From Burkholderia sp. Nafp2/4-1b (GTDB lineage: Bacteria; Pseudomonadota; Gammaproteobacteria; Burkholderiales; Burkholderiaceae), in assembly GCF_003635165.1 (NCBI RefSeq), contig NZ_ML058616.1, positions 248,001 through 312,000 on the forward strand: a stretch of 64,000 nt of DNA. Direction: 5' to 3'. A program made the position numbers and the translations under genes. The notes beneath the pieces were generated by a model that was not told where the DNA came from, made no database searches, and was given only the letters and a program-made list of their open reading frames with translations. The number at the start of each line of letters is the position of its first letter. The stretch's first letter is position 1. Shown here piece by piece: positions 41,210 to 51,761 of this stretch.

Positions 41210-41361
41210 GATTGGCAGAACGGGATGTCAATCGTTTTAAACGCTATTTCCTGACGATTCAAGGGTTTTCCTTATCGAAACGCATGGCTGCGCATGCGCA
41301 TTTCAACGCGTGGGCAACGTCGATCAAACAGGGGAGGATCGGTGCATCGAAGCCGGCGCGA

Positions 41362-42499
41362 TCAGTTCGCGTCGACCCGGTATCCTTGCTGGCGCAACAA
41401 TTCGAGCACGCCGCGCGAGCCGCCCAAATGCAGCGCACCGATCGCGACGAACACCGGCCGGTTCGGCGCGGCGATTGCCGTCATCCGTGCAACGAAGCGC
41501 CGGTTGCGCTCGTACAGGATCTTGCGGTCGATCGACGCCGACAAGGCTTTCGAACGGGCCAGCCGCTCGCTCTTCGCGACCGCCCACGCAGCGATCGCAT
41601 CGGCGTCGCCAATTTGCCACAGCCGGTGCAGCGACTTGATGTCATCCGCGTTCTGTGCCGGCGTCTGCACCATGTCCTGCGAGAGCATCTCGCGCTGCTC
41701 GGCGAGCGTGAGCCCGGTGAACGCGCGCATCTGCTCGGCGAGCGTCTCGAGCCCGATCACGCGGCCGCCCTTCTTCTTCAGGAACACGTTCTGCAGTTGC
41801 GCCTCGGTGCCGTACTCGGTCTGCAGGCCGGCCGACAGCGAGTCGTAGGTCTCGACGACCAGCGCCGCGAGCCACGGCCGCATCCGGCGGATCTCCGCGA
41901 GCGCGGCCGGGTTGCCGCGCAGGCGCGCGGCGAGCCGCTGCCACAGCGGCTCGGGCAGCAGGCGCTGCAGGCAAGGGTAGCGGCACACGCCGTACTTCGA
42001 CACGTCGCCCTGCGATTCGAGCAGATCGTCCGGCGACAGCTCGAGCGCCAGGGTCGGCGACGCGGCGAGCGCCGCGAGGATCGGCGGCCGGAACGGCTGT
42101 ACGGGCGGATAGTCGGACGGGTCGCCCGTGTGCAGCGTGCCGAGCACGTACAGCGTGACCTTGCCTTTGGTGGCGACGTAGAACGGCATGCGGGCGGGCT
42201 GCACGCGCACCGTGCCGCGCGCGACCGTGCCGTCCGACACCGACGGCACATGAAAACCCGGCAGGCTCACGCCGGGCCGCGGAACCTGCGACGGCCGGAT
42301 CGGCGCACTCGCCGGCGCGCGCTCATCGGCACGCGCGGCGTCGACGGGGACCAGCACGCTGGCGGCCGCGCATGCACCGGCCAGCGCCGCGCCCGTGACC
42401 GTGCGCACGCTCCAGCGCCGTGCGTTGCGGCAGGCGCGCATCACGCGCGCACCGCCCTTCCCCGAACGGCGCACGCCAGACGCGCGCGCCGCCAAACCA

Positions 42500-42507
<8 letters not shown>
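41362..42507 (-). CDS. TraB/GumN family protein
   Basis: A 381-residue protein of the TraB/GumN (PrgY/ChaN-like) superfamily. The family signatures are YVLGTLHTGDPSDYP at the start of the domain (about 122) and VFVAIGALHLGGSRGVLELLRQQGYRV at the end. The N-terminus has a hydrophobic stretch after basic residues, likely a signal peptide; ATG 42441 would give a shorter leader. ATG 42507 has GGGGAGG right before it and overlaps the stop of the ABC ATPase gene, so it is coupled to the dipeptide importer. Some members are suggested to be metalloproteases; role here unknown. Confidence 0.85.
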
Positions 42508-43512
<1,005 letters not shown>

Positions 43513-43516
<4 letters not shown>

Positions 43517-44511
43517 CGTGCGCCTCCCGTCAGGTCGAGATTGGAAACATTGAGCGGCTTGATGCAGCGCGCCCGCATCGCGTCGTTGCCCGGCTCGAGC
43601 GTGTCGAGCGCCGGACGCGCCTTGCGGCAATCGTCGACGACGTACTTGCAGCGCGGCGCGAACAGGCACCCGGACGGGCGATCATCGCGGCCCGGCACCA
43701 TGCCCGGCAATGCGGCAAGGCGACGCGCACCCTGATTGTGCTCGGGAATCGCCGCCAGCAGCGCTTCGGTGTACGGATGATGCGGCGCACGGAAGATGTC
43801 CGGCACGCGATTGGTCTCGATGACCTCGCCCGCATACATCACCGCGACGCGCTGCGCGACTTCCGACACCACGGCCAGGTCGTGCGAGATCAGCACGAGC
43901 GCCATCCCGCGTTCCTTCTGCAGCTTCACGAGCAGATCCATGATCTGCGCCTGGATCGTCACGTCGAGCGCGGTGGTCGGCTCGTCGGCGATCAGGAGCT
44001 TCGGGTTGCACGCGACCGCCATCGCGATCATCACGCGCTGGTTCATGCCACCCGACATCTGGTGCGGGAACGCCGTGATGCGGTTCTTCGCATCCGGAAT
44101 GCCGACCTGGTCGAGCAGTTCGAGCGCGCGCCGGTGCAGCGCGTCGCCGCGCAAGCCTTCGTGCAGCTTCAGCACCTCCTTGATCTGGTAGCCGACCGTG
44201 TAGCTCGGATTCAGGCTCGTCAGCGCGTCCTGGAACACCATCGCGATGTCCTTGCCGACGATCTTGCGGCGCGCCTTCGGCGACGCCTTCAGGAGATCCA
44301 CGCCGTTGAACGTGACCTCGTCGGCCGTCACCTTGCCGGGCGCATCGATCAGGCCCATCAGCGCCATCATCGTCACGCTCTTGCCCGAGCCCGATTCGCC
44401 GACGACGCCCACCACTTCGCCCGGCGCGATCGACAGGTTGATCCGGTCGACCGCCGGCAGGCCGTTGAAGTTCACCGCCAGATTGCGGATGGTCAGAAGA
44501 TTCTGTGTCAT
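43513..44511 (-). CDS. dppD: Dipeptide ABC transporter ATP-binding subunit D
   Basis: A 332-residue ATPase paired with the F subunit. Walker A GESGSGKSV, signature MSGGMNQRVMIAMA, Walker B LLIADEPTTALD, and C-terminal SGCLFAPRCKYVVDDC with the Fe-S-like cysteine pattern common to this family. The start follows dppC by one base. Cytoplasmic face of the importer. Confidence 0.88.
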
Positions 44512-44512
44512 G

Positions 44513-45430
44513 TCATGCCATCCGTTTCAGCTTGGGATCGAGCGCGTCGCGCAGCCCGTCGCCGAGCAGGTTGATCGCGAGCACCGAAATCAGGATCGAC
44601 AGGCCGGGCATCGTCACGATCCACCACGCGTTGTCGATGTAGTCGCGCGCGGACGCGAGCATCGCACCCCACTCGGCGGTCGGCGGTTGCACGCCGAGGC
44701 CGAGGAAGCCGAGCGCCGCGGCGTCGAGGATGGCCGACGAGAAGCCGAGCGTCGCCTGCACGATCAGCGGCGCCGTGCAGTTCGGCAGCACCTGCGAGAA
44801 CATCAGGCGCAGCGTGCCGGCACCGGCCACGCGCGACGCCGTCACGTACTCCTTCTGCAGCTCGCCGAGCGCCGATGCGCGCGTGAGACGCACATAGGCC
44901 GGCAGCGCGACGATCGCGATAGCGAACATCGTGTTGACGAGGCCCGGGCCGATGATCGCGACGACCGCCACCGCGAGCAGCAGCGACGGCAGCGCGAGCA
45001 GCACGTCCATGATGCGCATCACGGGCGTGTCGGCCCACTTCTGGAAGAACGCGGCGACCAGCCCGAGCACGATGCCGGGGATCAGCGCGAGCACGACCGA
45101 CACGAAGCCGATCCAGAACGACATCCGCGCGCCGAACATCAGTCGCGAAAGAATGTCGCGGCCCGCTTCGTCGGTGCCGAGAATGAATTTCCAGTTGCCG
45201 CCGGCGAGCCACGCGGGCGGGATCTTCACGAAGTCGCGATATTGCTCGACCGGGCTGTGCGGCGCGATCAGCGGCGCGAAGACCGCGACCAGGATCAGCA
45301 CGAGCACGACGATACCGGCGCTCACCGCGCCGCGGTTGCGCGAGAAGTTGGCCCAGAACTCGCGCAGCGCGAGCGCACGGCCACCGGCCGGCGCGGATTC
45401 GCTCGGCAGGGTATTTTGCAGATTGCTCAT
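44513..45430 (-). CDS. dppC: Dipeptide ABC transporter permease C
   Basis: A 305-residue inner-membrane permease. It has about six hydrophobic segments, the N-terminal extension typical of DppC/OppC, and the EAA loop region ASALGELQKEYVTASRVAGAGTLRLMFSQVLPN. SWID-like FILGTDEAGRDILSRLMFGAR is the DppC mark. It is 4 bp from dppB. Confidence 0.9.
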   Translation of the reverse strand: MSNLQNTLPSESAPAGGRALALREFWANFSRNRGAVSAGIVVLVLILVAVFAPLIAPHSPVEQYRDFVKIPPAWLAGGNWKFILGTDEAGRDILSRLMFGARMSFWIGFVSVVLALIPGIVLGLVAAFFQKWADTPVMRIMDVLLALPSLLLAVAVVAIIGPGLVNTMFAIAIVALPAYVRLTRASALGELQKEYVTASRVAGAGTLRLMFSQVLPNCTAPLIVQATLGFSSAILDAAALGFLGLGVQPPTAEWGAMLASARDYIDNAWWIVTMPGLSILISVLAINLLGDGLRDALDPKLKRMA

Positions 45431-45434
45431 GGAA

Positions 45435-46445
45435 TTACCTCGTGTGGCGGATGCGCGGATTCAGCACGCCGTACAGCAGGTCGACGACCAGGTTCACGAC
45501 GATCACGAGCGTCGCGATCAACAGGATGCCGCCCTGCACGACCGGATAGTCGCGGCGGCCGATCGCATCGATCAGCCACTTGCCGACACCGGGCCACGAA
45601 AAGAGCGTCTCGGTCAGCACGGCGCCCGCAAGCAGCGTGCCGATCTGCAGGCCGATCACGGTGACGACCGGGATCAGCGCATTGCGCAGCGCATGCACGA
45701 CCACCACGCGCACGGGCGACAACCCCTTCGCGCGGGCGGTGCGGATGTAGTCCTCGCGCAGCACTTCGAGCATCGACGAACGCGTCATCCGCGCGATCAC
45801 CGCGAGCGGGATCGTGCCGAGCACGATCGCGGGCAGGATCAGGTGGCTGACCGCCGACTTGAACGAGCCTTCGTCGGGCGCGAGCAGCGCGTCGATCAGC
45901 ATGAAGCCCGTGGGATGCGGGAAGTCGTATTCGACCGCGATACGGCCCGACACGGGCGTCCAGCCGAGATACGACGAAAACACCATGATGAGGATCAGCC
46001 CCCACCAGAAGATCGGCATCGAGTAGCCGGTGAGCGCGGTGCCCATCACGCCGTGATCGACGACCGAGCCGCGCCGCAGCGCGGCGATCACGCCGGCCGG
46101 CAGGCCGACGGCGAGTGCGAACACGAGCGCGCACAGCGACAGTTCGACGGTCGCCGGGAAGCGCGCGAAGAATTCGCCCGCGACGCTGGTGTTCGTGATG
46201 ATCGACATGCCGAGGTCGCCATGCAGCGCCCGGCCGATGTAGTGGATGTACTGCAGCGGCAGCGGCTGGTCGAGCCCGAGGCGTTTCATTGCCTCCGCAT
46301 GCATCGCGGGATCGACACCGCGCTCGCCCATCATCACTTCGATGGGGTCGCCCGGTATCAGGTGAATCAGCGCAAACGCCAGGATGGTGATGCCGATGAA
46401 GGTCGGGATCACCATCCCCACGCGGCGCAACACGAATGTGAACAT
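45435..46445 (-). CDS. dppB: Dipeptide ABC transporter permease B
   Basis: A 336-residue inner-membrane permease. Start FVLRRVGMVIPTFIGITILAFALIHLIPGDP is the DppB/OppB motif; the EAA loop is LREDYIRTARAKGLSPVRVVVVHALRNALIPV. About six transmembrane helices. It pairs with dppC and lies 111 bp after the binding-protein gene. Confidence 0.92.
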   Translation of the reverse strand: MFTFVLRRVGMVIPTFIGITILAFALIHLIPGDPIEVMMGERGVDPAMHAEAMKRLGLDQPLPLQYIHYIGRALHGDLGMSIITNTSVAGEFFARFPATVELSLCALVFALAVGLPAGVIAALRRGSVVDHGVMGTALTGYSMPIFWWGLILIMVFSSYLGWTPVSGRIAVEYDFPHPTGFMLIDALLAPDEGSFKSAVSHLILPAIVLGTIPLAVIARMTRSSMLEVLREDYIRTARAKGLSPVRVVVVHALRNALIPVVTVIGLQIGTLLAGAVLTETLFSWPGVGKWLIDAIGRRDYPVVQGGILLIATLVIVVNLVVDLLYGVLNPRIRHTR

Positions 46446-46556
46446 GATGCGTCTCGTATTTTCTCGTGGGAAATGTGCGACCGGCGACGGGAAGCTTTTG
46501 GCCTCCCGCCGCCGGATGAGTTAGCCGGTCTTCGTAGACAGCTTATACGGGCCGCA

Positions 46557-48185
46557 TTACTTCACGCCGACACCGTCGAAGCGTGCATAGCCGAGCGGCT
46601 CGATGCGCATGTCGACCACGTTCTTGCGAACCGGCTGGTAGACCGTCGAGTTCGCGATCGGCGAGAACGGCAGCTGCTGCGCGAAGATCTGCTGAGCCTG
46701 CGTGTAGATCTTCGTGCGCGCGTCCTGGCCCGTCGTCGTGCGACCCTTCTGGATCAGCTCGTCGAACGGCTTGTAGCACCAGTGCGAGAAGTTGTTGCCC
46801 TTGATCGCTTCGCAGCCGAGCAGCGTGCCGAGCCAGTTGTCGGGGTCGCCGTTGTCGCCCGTCCAGCCGATCAGCATCGTGTCCTGCTCACCCGTGTGCG
46901 CGCGCTTGATGTACTCGCCCCACTCGTACGTGACGATCTTCGCCTTCACGCCGATCTTCGCCCAGTCGGCCTGGATCATCTCGGCCATCAGGCGGGCGTT
47001 CGGGTTGTACGCGCGCTGCACCGGCATCGCCCACAGCGTGATTTCGAAACCGTTCGGGAAGCCGGCCTTCTCGAGTAGCGCCTTCGCCTTCGCGGTGTCG
47101 TACGCCGGCATCTTCAGGTTCTTGTCGTACGACCATTGGGTCGGCGGCACCGGCGCGCTGGCGGCCTGGCCCGCGCCCTGATAGACGGATTCGAGAATCG
47201 CCTTCTTGTTGATCGCCATGTCGAGTGCCTGACGCACTTCGAGCTTGTCGACCGGCTTGTGCTCGACGTTGTACGCGAGGTAGCCGAGGTTGAAGCCCGG
47301 CTGCGACGGCATGTCGATGCCCGAGTCGGCCTTCAGCGTCGCGATGTCGGCCGGACGCGGATAGCTCATCACCTGGCACTCGTTGCGCTTGATCTTCTGC
47401 ACGCGCACGCCCGGATCGGGCGTGATCGAGAAGATCAGCTTCGAGAGCTTCACGGCGCCCTTCTTCCAGTAATCAGGATTGCCGTCGAAACGGATCGTCG
47501 CGTCCTTCGTGTAGCTGCGGAAGATGAACGGGCCCGTGCCGACCGGCTTCTGGTTGATGTCGGCGGCCTTGCCGGCCTTCATCAGCTGATCGCCGTATTC
47601 GGCCGACAGGATCGACGCGAATTCCATCGCCATGTTCTGGATGAACGGCGCGTTCGGCTCGGACAGCGTGAACTTCACGGTGTACGGATCGACCTTCTCG
47701 ATCTTCGTGATCAGCTTGTCGAGGCCCATGTCGGTGAAGTACGGGAACGACACCGGGTACGCCTTGCGGAACGCATTGTTCGGGTCGAGCATGCGCTCGA
47801 ACGAGAACACGACGTCGTCCGCGTTGAATTCACGCGTCGGCTTGAAGAAGTCGGTCGTGTGGAACTTCACGCCATGCCGCAGATGGAACGTGTAGACCTT
47901 GCCGTCGGACGAGACGTCCCACTTTTCCGCGAGACCCGGCTCGACCTTCGTGCCGCCGCGCTCGAATTCGACGAGACGGTTGTAGACGGTGAACGTGGCG
48001 GCGGTGAAATCGACGCCGGTGGTGAATTGCGCGGAATCAAAACCCGCCGGGCTGCCTTCTGAGCAGTAGACGAGTGTTTTGTTCGGGATCTGTGCGAATG
48101 CAGAGCCCGCGACGCCGAGCGATGCCGCTGCCACGCCTGCAATGGCGGTAACACGCAGGGTGTGCAACAGACGGTTGTATTCCAT
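46557..48185 (-). CDS. dppA: Dipeptide-type ABC transporter substrate-binding protein
   Basis: A 542-residue periplasmic binding protein (SBP family 5). A signal peptide ends SAFA; the family features are LVYCSEGSPAGFDSAQFTTG, VEPGLAEKWDVSSDGKVYTFHLRHGVKFH, and TGDNGDPDNWLG near the C-terminus. This resembles DppA, which binds dipeptides and heme in some bacteria. GGAGGAAAC precedes ATG 48185. It is first in the dpp operon; a plausible sigma-70 promoter lies at 48239-48268. Confidence 0.9.
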   Translation of the reverse strand: MEYNRLLHTLRVTAIAGVAAASLGVAGSAFAQIPNKTLVYCSEGSPAGFDSAQFTTGVDFTAATFTVYNRLVEFERGGTKVEPGLAEKWDVSSDGKVYTFHLRHGVKFHTTDFFKPTREFNADDVVFSFERMLDPNNAFRKAYPVSFPYFTDMGLDKLITKIEKVDPYTVKFTLSEPNAPFIQNMAMEFASILSAEYGDQLMKAGKAADINQKPVGTGPFIFRSYTKDATIRFDGNPDYWKKGAVKLSKLIFSITPDPGVRVQKIKRNECQVMSYPRPADIATLKADSGIDMPSQPGFNLGYLAYNVEHKPVDKLEVRQALDMAINKKAILESVYQGAGQAASAPVPPTQWSYDKNLKMPAYDTAKAKALLEKAGFPNGFEITLWAMPVQRAYNPNARLMAEMIQADWAKIGVKAKIVTYEWGEYIKRAHTGEQDTMLIGWTGDNGDPDNWLGTLLGCEAIKGNNFSHWCYKPFDELIQKGRTTTGQDARTKIYTQAQQIFAQQLPFSPIANSTVYQPVRKNVVDMRIEPLGYARFDGVGVK

Positions 48186-48502
48186 GTTTCCTCCAGGTTT
48201 CCAGATCGGAACCGGTCCCCCAGGGGCCGGGTACGCGGATATTACTTGAGCTAGCGATTTTGCAACAAGCTGGAGAAAAAACTCTTCTAGACGCGGCCTA
48301 CGCGGGTTTTTGCGGATGTCTTGTGCGCGCGAAAAGTGCCATTGCACGCGTTAGCGGCCGTTTCGCCAATCCCGCGCGTGTTTCCTTCGACAACTAAACA
48401 AAACGGGATGCGGATGCGCAAGGACGTCACGCCGTTTTTGGGGGCATACCGCGCATCGTTGCGGGTTTCGAAACGGTCCGATGCGCGCGCGGCAATTCGT
48501 CG
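48186..48502. other. 317-bp region upstream of dppA
   Basis: No gene is supported. It contains the dppA leader and promoter (48239-48268) and, further up, GC-rich sequence up to the stop of the MHS transporter gene. Confidence 0.5.
48239..48268 (-). promoter_or_regulatory. Possible sigma-70 promoter for the dpp operon
   Basis: Minus strand TTGTTG (48268-48263), 18 bases, TAATAT (48244-48239). The expected start site is about 47 bases before the dppA ATG. Confidence 0.4.
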
Positions 48503-49810
48503 TCAGGCCGGTGCGTCGAGATCCGCGTTGCGCGCGGGCACGAATGCGACCGCGACGATCGACAGCGCGATTCCCGCCATCACGTAATAGGTCGGCGCGA
48601 GCGGCGTGCCCGTCGCCTTGATCAGCCACGTGACGATGAACTGCCCGAAGCCGCCGAACAGCATCACCGCGACGTTGTACGCGATCGACAGCCCGGTCGA
48701 GCGCACGTTGGCCGGGAACAGCTCGGCGATCATCGCGCCGAACGGCCCGTAATAGCCGGCGAGCGTGATCGACAGCAGCGCCTGCACCGCGATCAGGCGC
48801 CCGATGCTCGGCGCCGCGTCGAGCCACGCGAAGAGCGGATACATCAGCGCGAACGTCAGCACGAGAGACCACAGCGACAGCCCCTTGCGACCGATGCGGT
48901 CCGACCATGCGCCCGCGATCGGCGACAGCACCATCAGCAGCAGGTTGCCGACGATCACCGCGTAGAACGATTCCGCATACGGCAGCTTCAGCTGCTTCAC
49001 CGCGAAGGTCGGCAGGTAGCTGATCAGCACGTAGATCGTCACCGTCAGCGCGATCACCGAGCCGAGCCCGCACAGCACCTCGCGAGGATGGCGCGTGAAC
49101 ACTTCGCCGAGCGTCGCGCGGCGCGCGCTTTGCTGCGCGTGCAGGAACGCTTCGGAATCGGCGAGATGGCGGCGGATATAGAAACCGATCGGGCCGATCA
49201 TGAGCCCGAGGACGAACGGCACGCGCCAGCCCCAGCTGCGCAGCGCGTCGGGCGACAGCCCGCGCGTGACGGCCGCGCCGACCAGCGCGCCGATCAGCAG
49301 CGCGCCCGCCTGGCTCGCCATCTGCCAGCTGCCGTAGAAGCCGCGTTTCGAGAACGGCGCGGCTTCGATCAGCAGCGCGGTCGAGCTGCCGAATTCGCCG
49401 CCCGCCGAGAAGCCCTGCAGCAGGCGGCCGAGCACGATCAGGATCGGGCCGCCGATGCCGATCGCCGCATAGGGCGGCGCGATCGCGAGCAGGAAGATGC
49501 CGACCGTCATCAGCAGGATCACGAGCGACAGCGCGGCCTTGCGGCCCGCGCGGTCCGCGTACAGCCCGAACACGATGCCGCCGATCGGGCGCATGAAGAA
49601 CGCGACGCCGAACGTCGCGGTGGTCAGCAGCAGCGACGAATATTCACTGGTCGTCGGGAAGAACAGCTCGGCGATCACGACCGTCATGAAGCCGAACACC
49701 GTGAAGTCGTACCATTCGAGCGCATTGCCGATCACGGCGGCCGCGACTGCACGCCGGTTCAGTGCACGCTCGGGCCGGCTCGTTTTCGTTGAATTCGCAA
49801 TCGTCGCCAT
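48503..49810 (-). CDS. MFS transporter, metabolite:H+ symporter (MHS) family
   Basis: A 435-residue inner-membrane symporter with 12 hydrophobic segments. MHS-type signs are IGNALEWYDFTVFGF (helix 1), FGLYADRAGRKAAL, LQGFSAGGEFGSSTALLIE and GAWSDRIGRKGLSL. Relatives carry proline, betaine, citrate or ketoglutarate; substrate not assigned. It stands alone between the HiPIP gene and dppA. Confidence 0.88.
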   Translation of the reverse strand: MATIANSTKTSRPERALNRRAVAAAVIGNALEWYDFTVFGFMTVVIAELFFPTTSEYSSLLLTTATFGVAFFMRPIGGIVFGLYADRAGRKAALSLVILLMTVGIFLLAIAPPYAAIGIGGPILIVLGRLLQGFSAGGEFGSSTALLIEAAPFSKRGFYGSWQMASQAGALLIGALVGAAVTRGLSPDALRSWGWRVPFVLGLMIGPIGFYIRRHLADSEAFLHAQQSARRATLGEVFTRHPREVLCGLGSVIALTVTIYVLISYLPTFAVKQLKLPYAESFYAVIVGNLLLMVLSPIAGAWSDRIGRKGLSLWSLVLTFALMYPLFAWLDAAPSIGRLIAVQALLSITLAGYYGPFGAMIAELFPANVRSTGLSIAYNVAVMLFGGFGQFIVTWLIKATGTPLAPTYYVMAGIALSIVAVAFVPARNADLDAPA

Positions 49811-49920
49811 GCGTGTCTCGTCCTCGTGGATTCGCCGTACCGGGCGGCGCGGCGCGTGACGGTGTCCCGCCGCGCTGGTGTGCAGCGAGTGTAGAAAGCG
49901 ACGGAACCGTTTTCAAGCAT

Positions 49921-49956
49921 AAAAAACGCCCGCCATCGTCCGATGGCGGGCGTTTT
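49921..49956 (-). terminator. Rho-independent terminator after the HiPIP gene
   Basis: A 16-bp perfect stem (49923-49938 with 49941-49956) with a 2-base loop. On the minus strand it ends in a run of six T (49926-49921). It lies about 44 bp after the HiPIP stop. Confidence 0.85.
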
Positions 49957-49999
49957 GCGGTTTTCGCCACAATGCGGCATCGCACGATGCCGCGCGGGC

Positions 50000-50311
50000 T
50001 CAACCCATCTTCGAGAATGCGCTGCACCAGCCCTTCGCCGACACCTGCTTGCCGGCGAACGCGGCGCACGGGCCCGAAGCCGAGCCCTTCTTGCCCTGGT
50101 ACAGCATGCAGGCGGCGCAGTCCTGGCCCGCTGCGTACTTCGGATACTTCGTCTTGTCGACCTTGGTGGCATCGGCCTTGTAGCCGAGCGCCACGGCGGT
50201 CGGATCCGTCTCCGACAGCATCGGCGCGTCGGCCAGCGCTTCGCGCGACAGCGCCAGCGCGGACACGGCACCGATACTCGTAATCAGGAAACTCCGACGG
50301 GTTGCTTTCAT
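50000..50311 (-). CDS. High-potential iron-sulfur protein (HiPIP)
   Basis: A 103-residue periplasmic electron carrier. The N-terminus ATRRSFLITSIGAVSALAL is a Tat signal, as for folded cofactor proteins. Four cysteines (C65, C68, C82, C96), spaced C-x2-C-x13-C-x13-C, bind the 4Fe-4S cluster. Length is typical. It has its own terminator and is probably a single-gene unit. Confidence 0.9.
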   Translation of the reverse strand: MKATRRSFLITSIGAVSALALSREALADAPMLSETDPTAVALGYKADATKVDKTKYPKYAAGQDCAACMLYQGKKGSASGPCAAFAGKQVSAKGWCSAFSKMG

Positions 50312-50480
50312 GGGGGACTCGCTCCAACGTTATCGGTTTGAAAGCCGTTCTAGCGACGGCCGGTCAACAGAATAACCGCCAAGCGAATAAATGTGCGCGC
50401 CGAAATGCCGGAGATAAGGGATTTCACACGGGGTTCGGCCTTCGCTGCGCACGCGGCCCCCCGGATGCGGGCCACGTGCG

Positions 50481-51590
50481 TCACGCATCCGACGTCATGT
50501 CGCCGACGCGCTGCGCGAGCGCGAGCGACGCGGTGAGCCCCGGCGATTCGATGCCGAACAGATTCACGAGCCCGCGCACGCCGTGTTGCGCGGCGCCCTG
50601 CACGATGAAATCGGCCGGCGGCTCGCCGGGCCCTGCGAGCTTCGGCCGGATGCCCGCGTACGCAGGCTGCAGCGAGTCGTCCGGCAATTCCGGCCAGTAC
50701 GCACGGATCGACGCGTAGAACGACTGCGCGCGCGCCGGGTCGACGTCGTAGCGCAGCGCGTCGATCCATTCGACGTCCGGGCCGAAGCGCGCCTGCCCGC
50801 TCAGGTCGAGCGTCAGGTGCACGCCGAGCCCCGCCCGGTCGGGCATCGGATAGACGAGGTGCGAGAACGGCACGCGGCCGGACAGGTTGAAGTAGTTGCC
50901 GCGCGCGAGATAGAGCGGCGGCACCCAGCGCGGGTCGAGGCCGCGCGTGCGGCGCGCGAGCGCCTGCGCGCCGAGGCCCGCGCTGTTGATCACGCACGCG
51001 GCCTCGATTTCGGCGGGCGCGTCGCCGCCGGTACACACGACGAAGCGGCCGCCGCGCAGCACGTCGATCGACTCGACCGGCGATTTCAGCGCGCACATCG
51101 CACCGTTGCGCTCGGCGTCGCCGAGCAGCGCGAGCATCAGCTGATGGCTGTCGACGATGCCGGTGCTCGGCGAGAACAGCGCCTCCACGCATTCGAGCGC
51201 GGGCTCGAGCCTCTGCGCCTCGCTACGCGTGAGCGGCATCAGGTCGAGCACGCCGTTTTCGGCCGCGCGCGCGGCGATCGCCTTCAGCTGCTTCACCTGC
51301 GCGGCGCTCGTCGCGACCAGCAGCTTGCCCACGCGCCGGTGCGGCACGTGGTGGGTGCCGCAGAACTCGTACAGCAGGTCGCGCCCGCGCACGCATGACA
51401 TCGCCTTCAGCGAACCGCGCGGGTAGTAGAGCCCCGCATGGATCACCTCGCTGTTGCGCGAGCTCGTGGCCGTGCCGATCGCTTCGGCCGCCTCGAGCAC
51501 GATCGTCTCGCGCCCGCGCGCGGCCAGTTCCCGCGCAATCGCCAGCCCGACGACACCCGCGCCGATCACCACACAATCCATCTGCTCCAT
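50481..51590 (-). CDS. FAD-dependent oxidoreductase (LhgO-like)
   Basis: A 369-residue DAO-family flavoprotein. The FAD motif is CVVIGAGVVGLAIARELAARG at 6-26, followed by SSRNSEVIHAGLYYP, which is the mark of L-2-hydroxyglutarate oxidase (LhgO/YgaF)-like proteins. The C-terminal motif is LFGIESPGLTASLALA. It likely oxidises a 2-hydroxy acid and passes electrons to the membrane quinone pool; exact substrate unproved. Confidence 0.85.
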   Translation of the reverse strand: MEQMDCVVIGAGVVGLAIARELAARGRETIVLEAAEAIGTATSSRNSEVIHAGLYYPRGSLKAMSCVRGRDLLYEFCGTHHVPHRRVGKLLVATSAAQVKQLKAIAARAAENGVLDLMPLTRSEAQRLEPALECVEALFSPSTGIVDSHQLMLALLGDAERNGAMCALKSPVESIDVLRGGRFVVCTGGDAPAEIEAACVINSAGLGAQALARRTRGLDPRWVPPLYLARGNYFNLSGRVPFSHLVYPMPDRAGLGVHLTLDLSGQARFGPDVEWIDALRYDVDPARAQSFYASIRAYWPELPDDSLQPAYAGIRPKLAGPGEPPADFIVQGAAQHGVRGLVNLFGIESPGLTASLALAQRVGDMTSDA

Positions 51591-51761
51591 GGCGTTTCGC
51601 GTCGCTTACGCATCGAGGGGAGAGAAAGGAATTGTACGTCCCGGTTCGCCCGCTTGCCGAACGCAAGTGTATCGGGTTGTATGCGTACGGCGCGCGGTAC
51701 GGAGCGGCACGGAGCAGTGCGGTGCGCCCGGCCATACCGCGGCGCACCGCGCGCCGCCGGC

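Larger units (their letters stand above)
40789..41361. other. 573-bp intergenic region between pxpA and the TraB/GumN gene
   Basis: No gene is supported. After the terminator comes a hairpin (GCCGGCACG and CGTGCCGGC, 41100-41108 with 41115-41123), then an AT-rich patch of about 41150-41280 with the inverted repeat TCTATTCTT / AAGAATAGA. Both flanking genes point into it, so promoters are not required here; a small RNA or remnant element is possible. Confidence 0.45.

Noticed and set aside
42441..42443. Internal ATG as start of the TraB/GumN gene
   Set aside because: It gives a neat signal peptide but no ribosome site; ATG 42507 has GGGGAGG and coupling. Kept as alternative.
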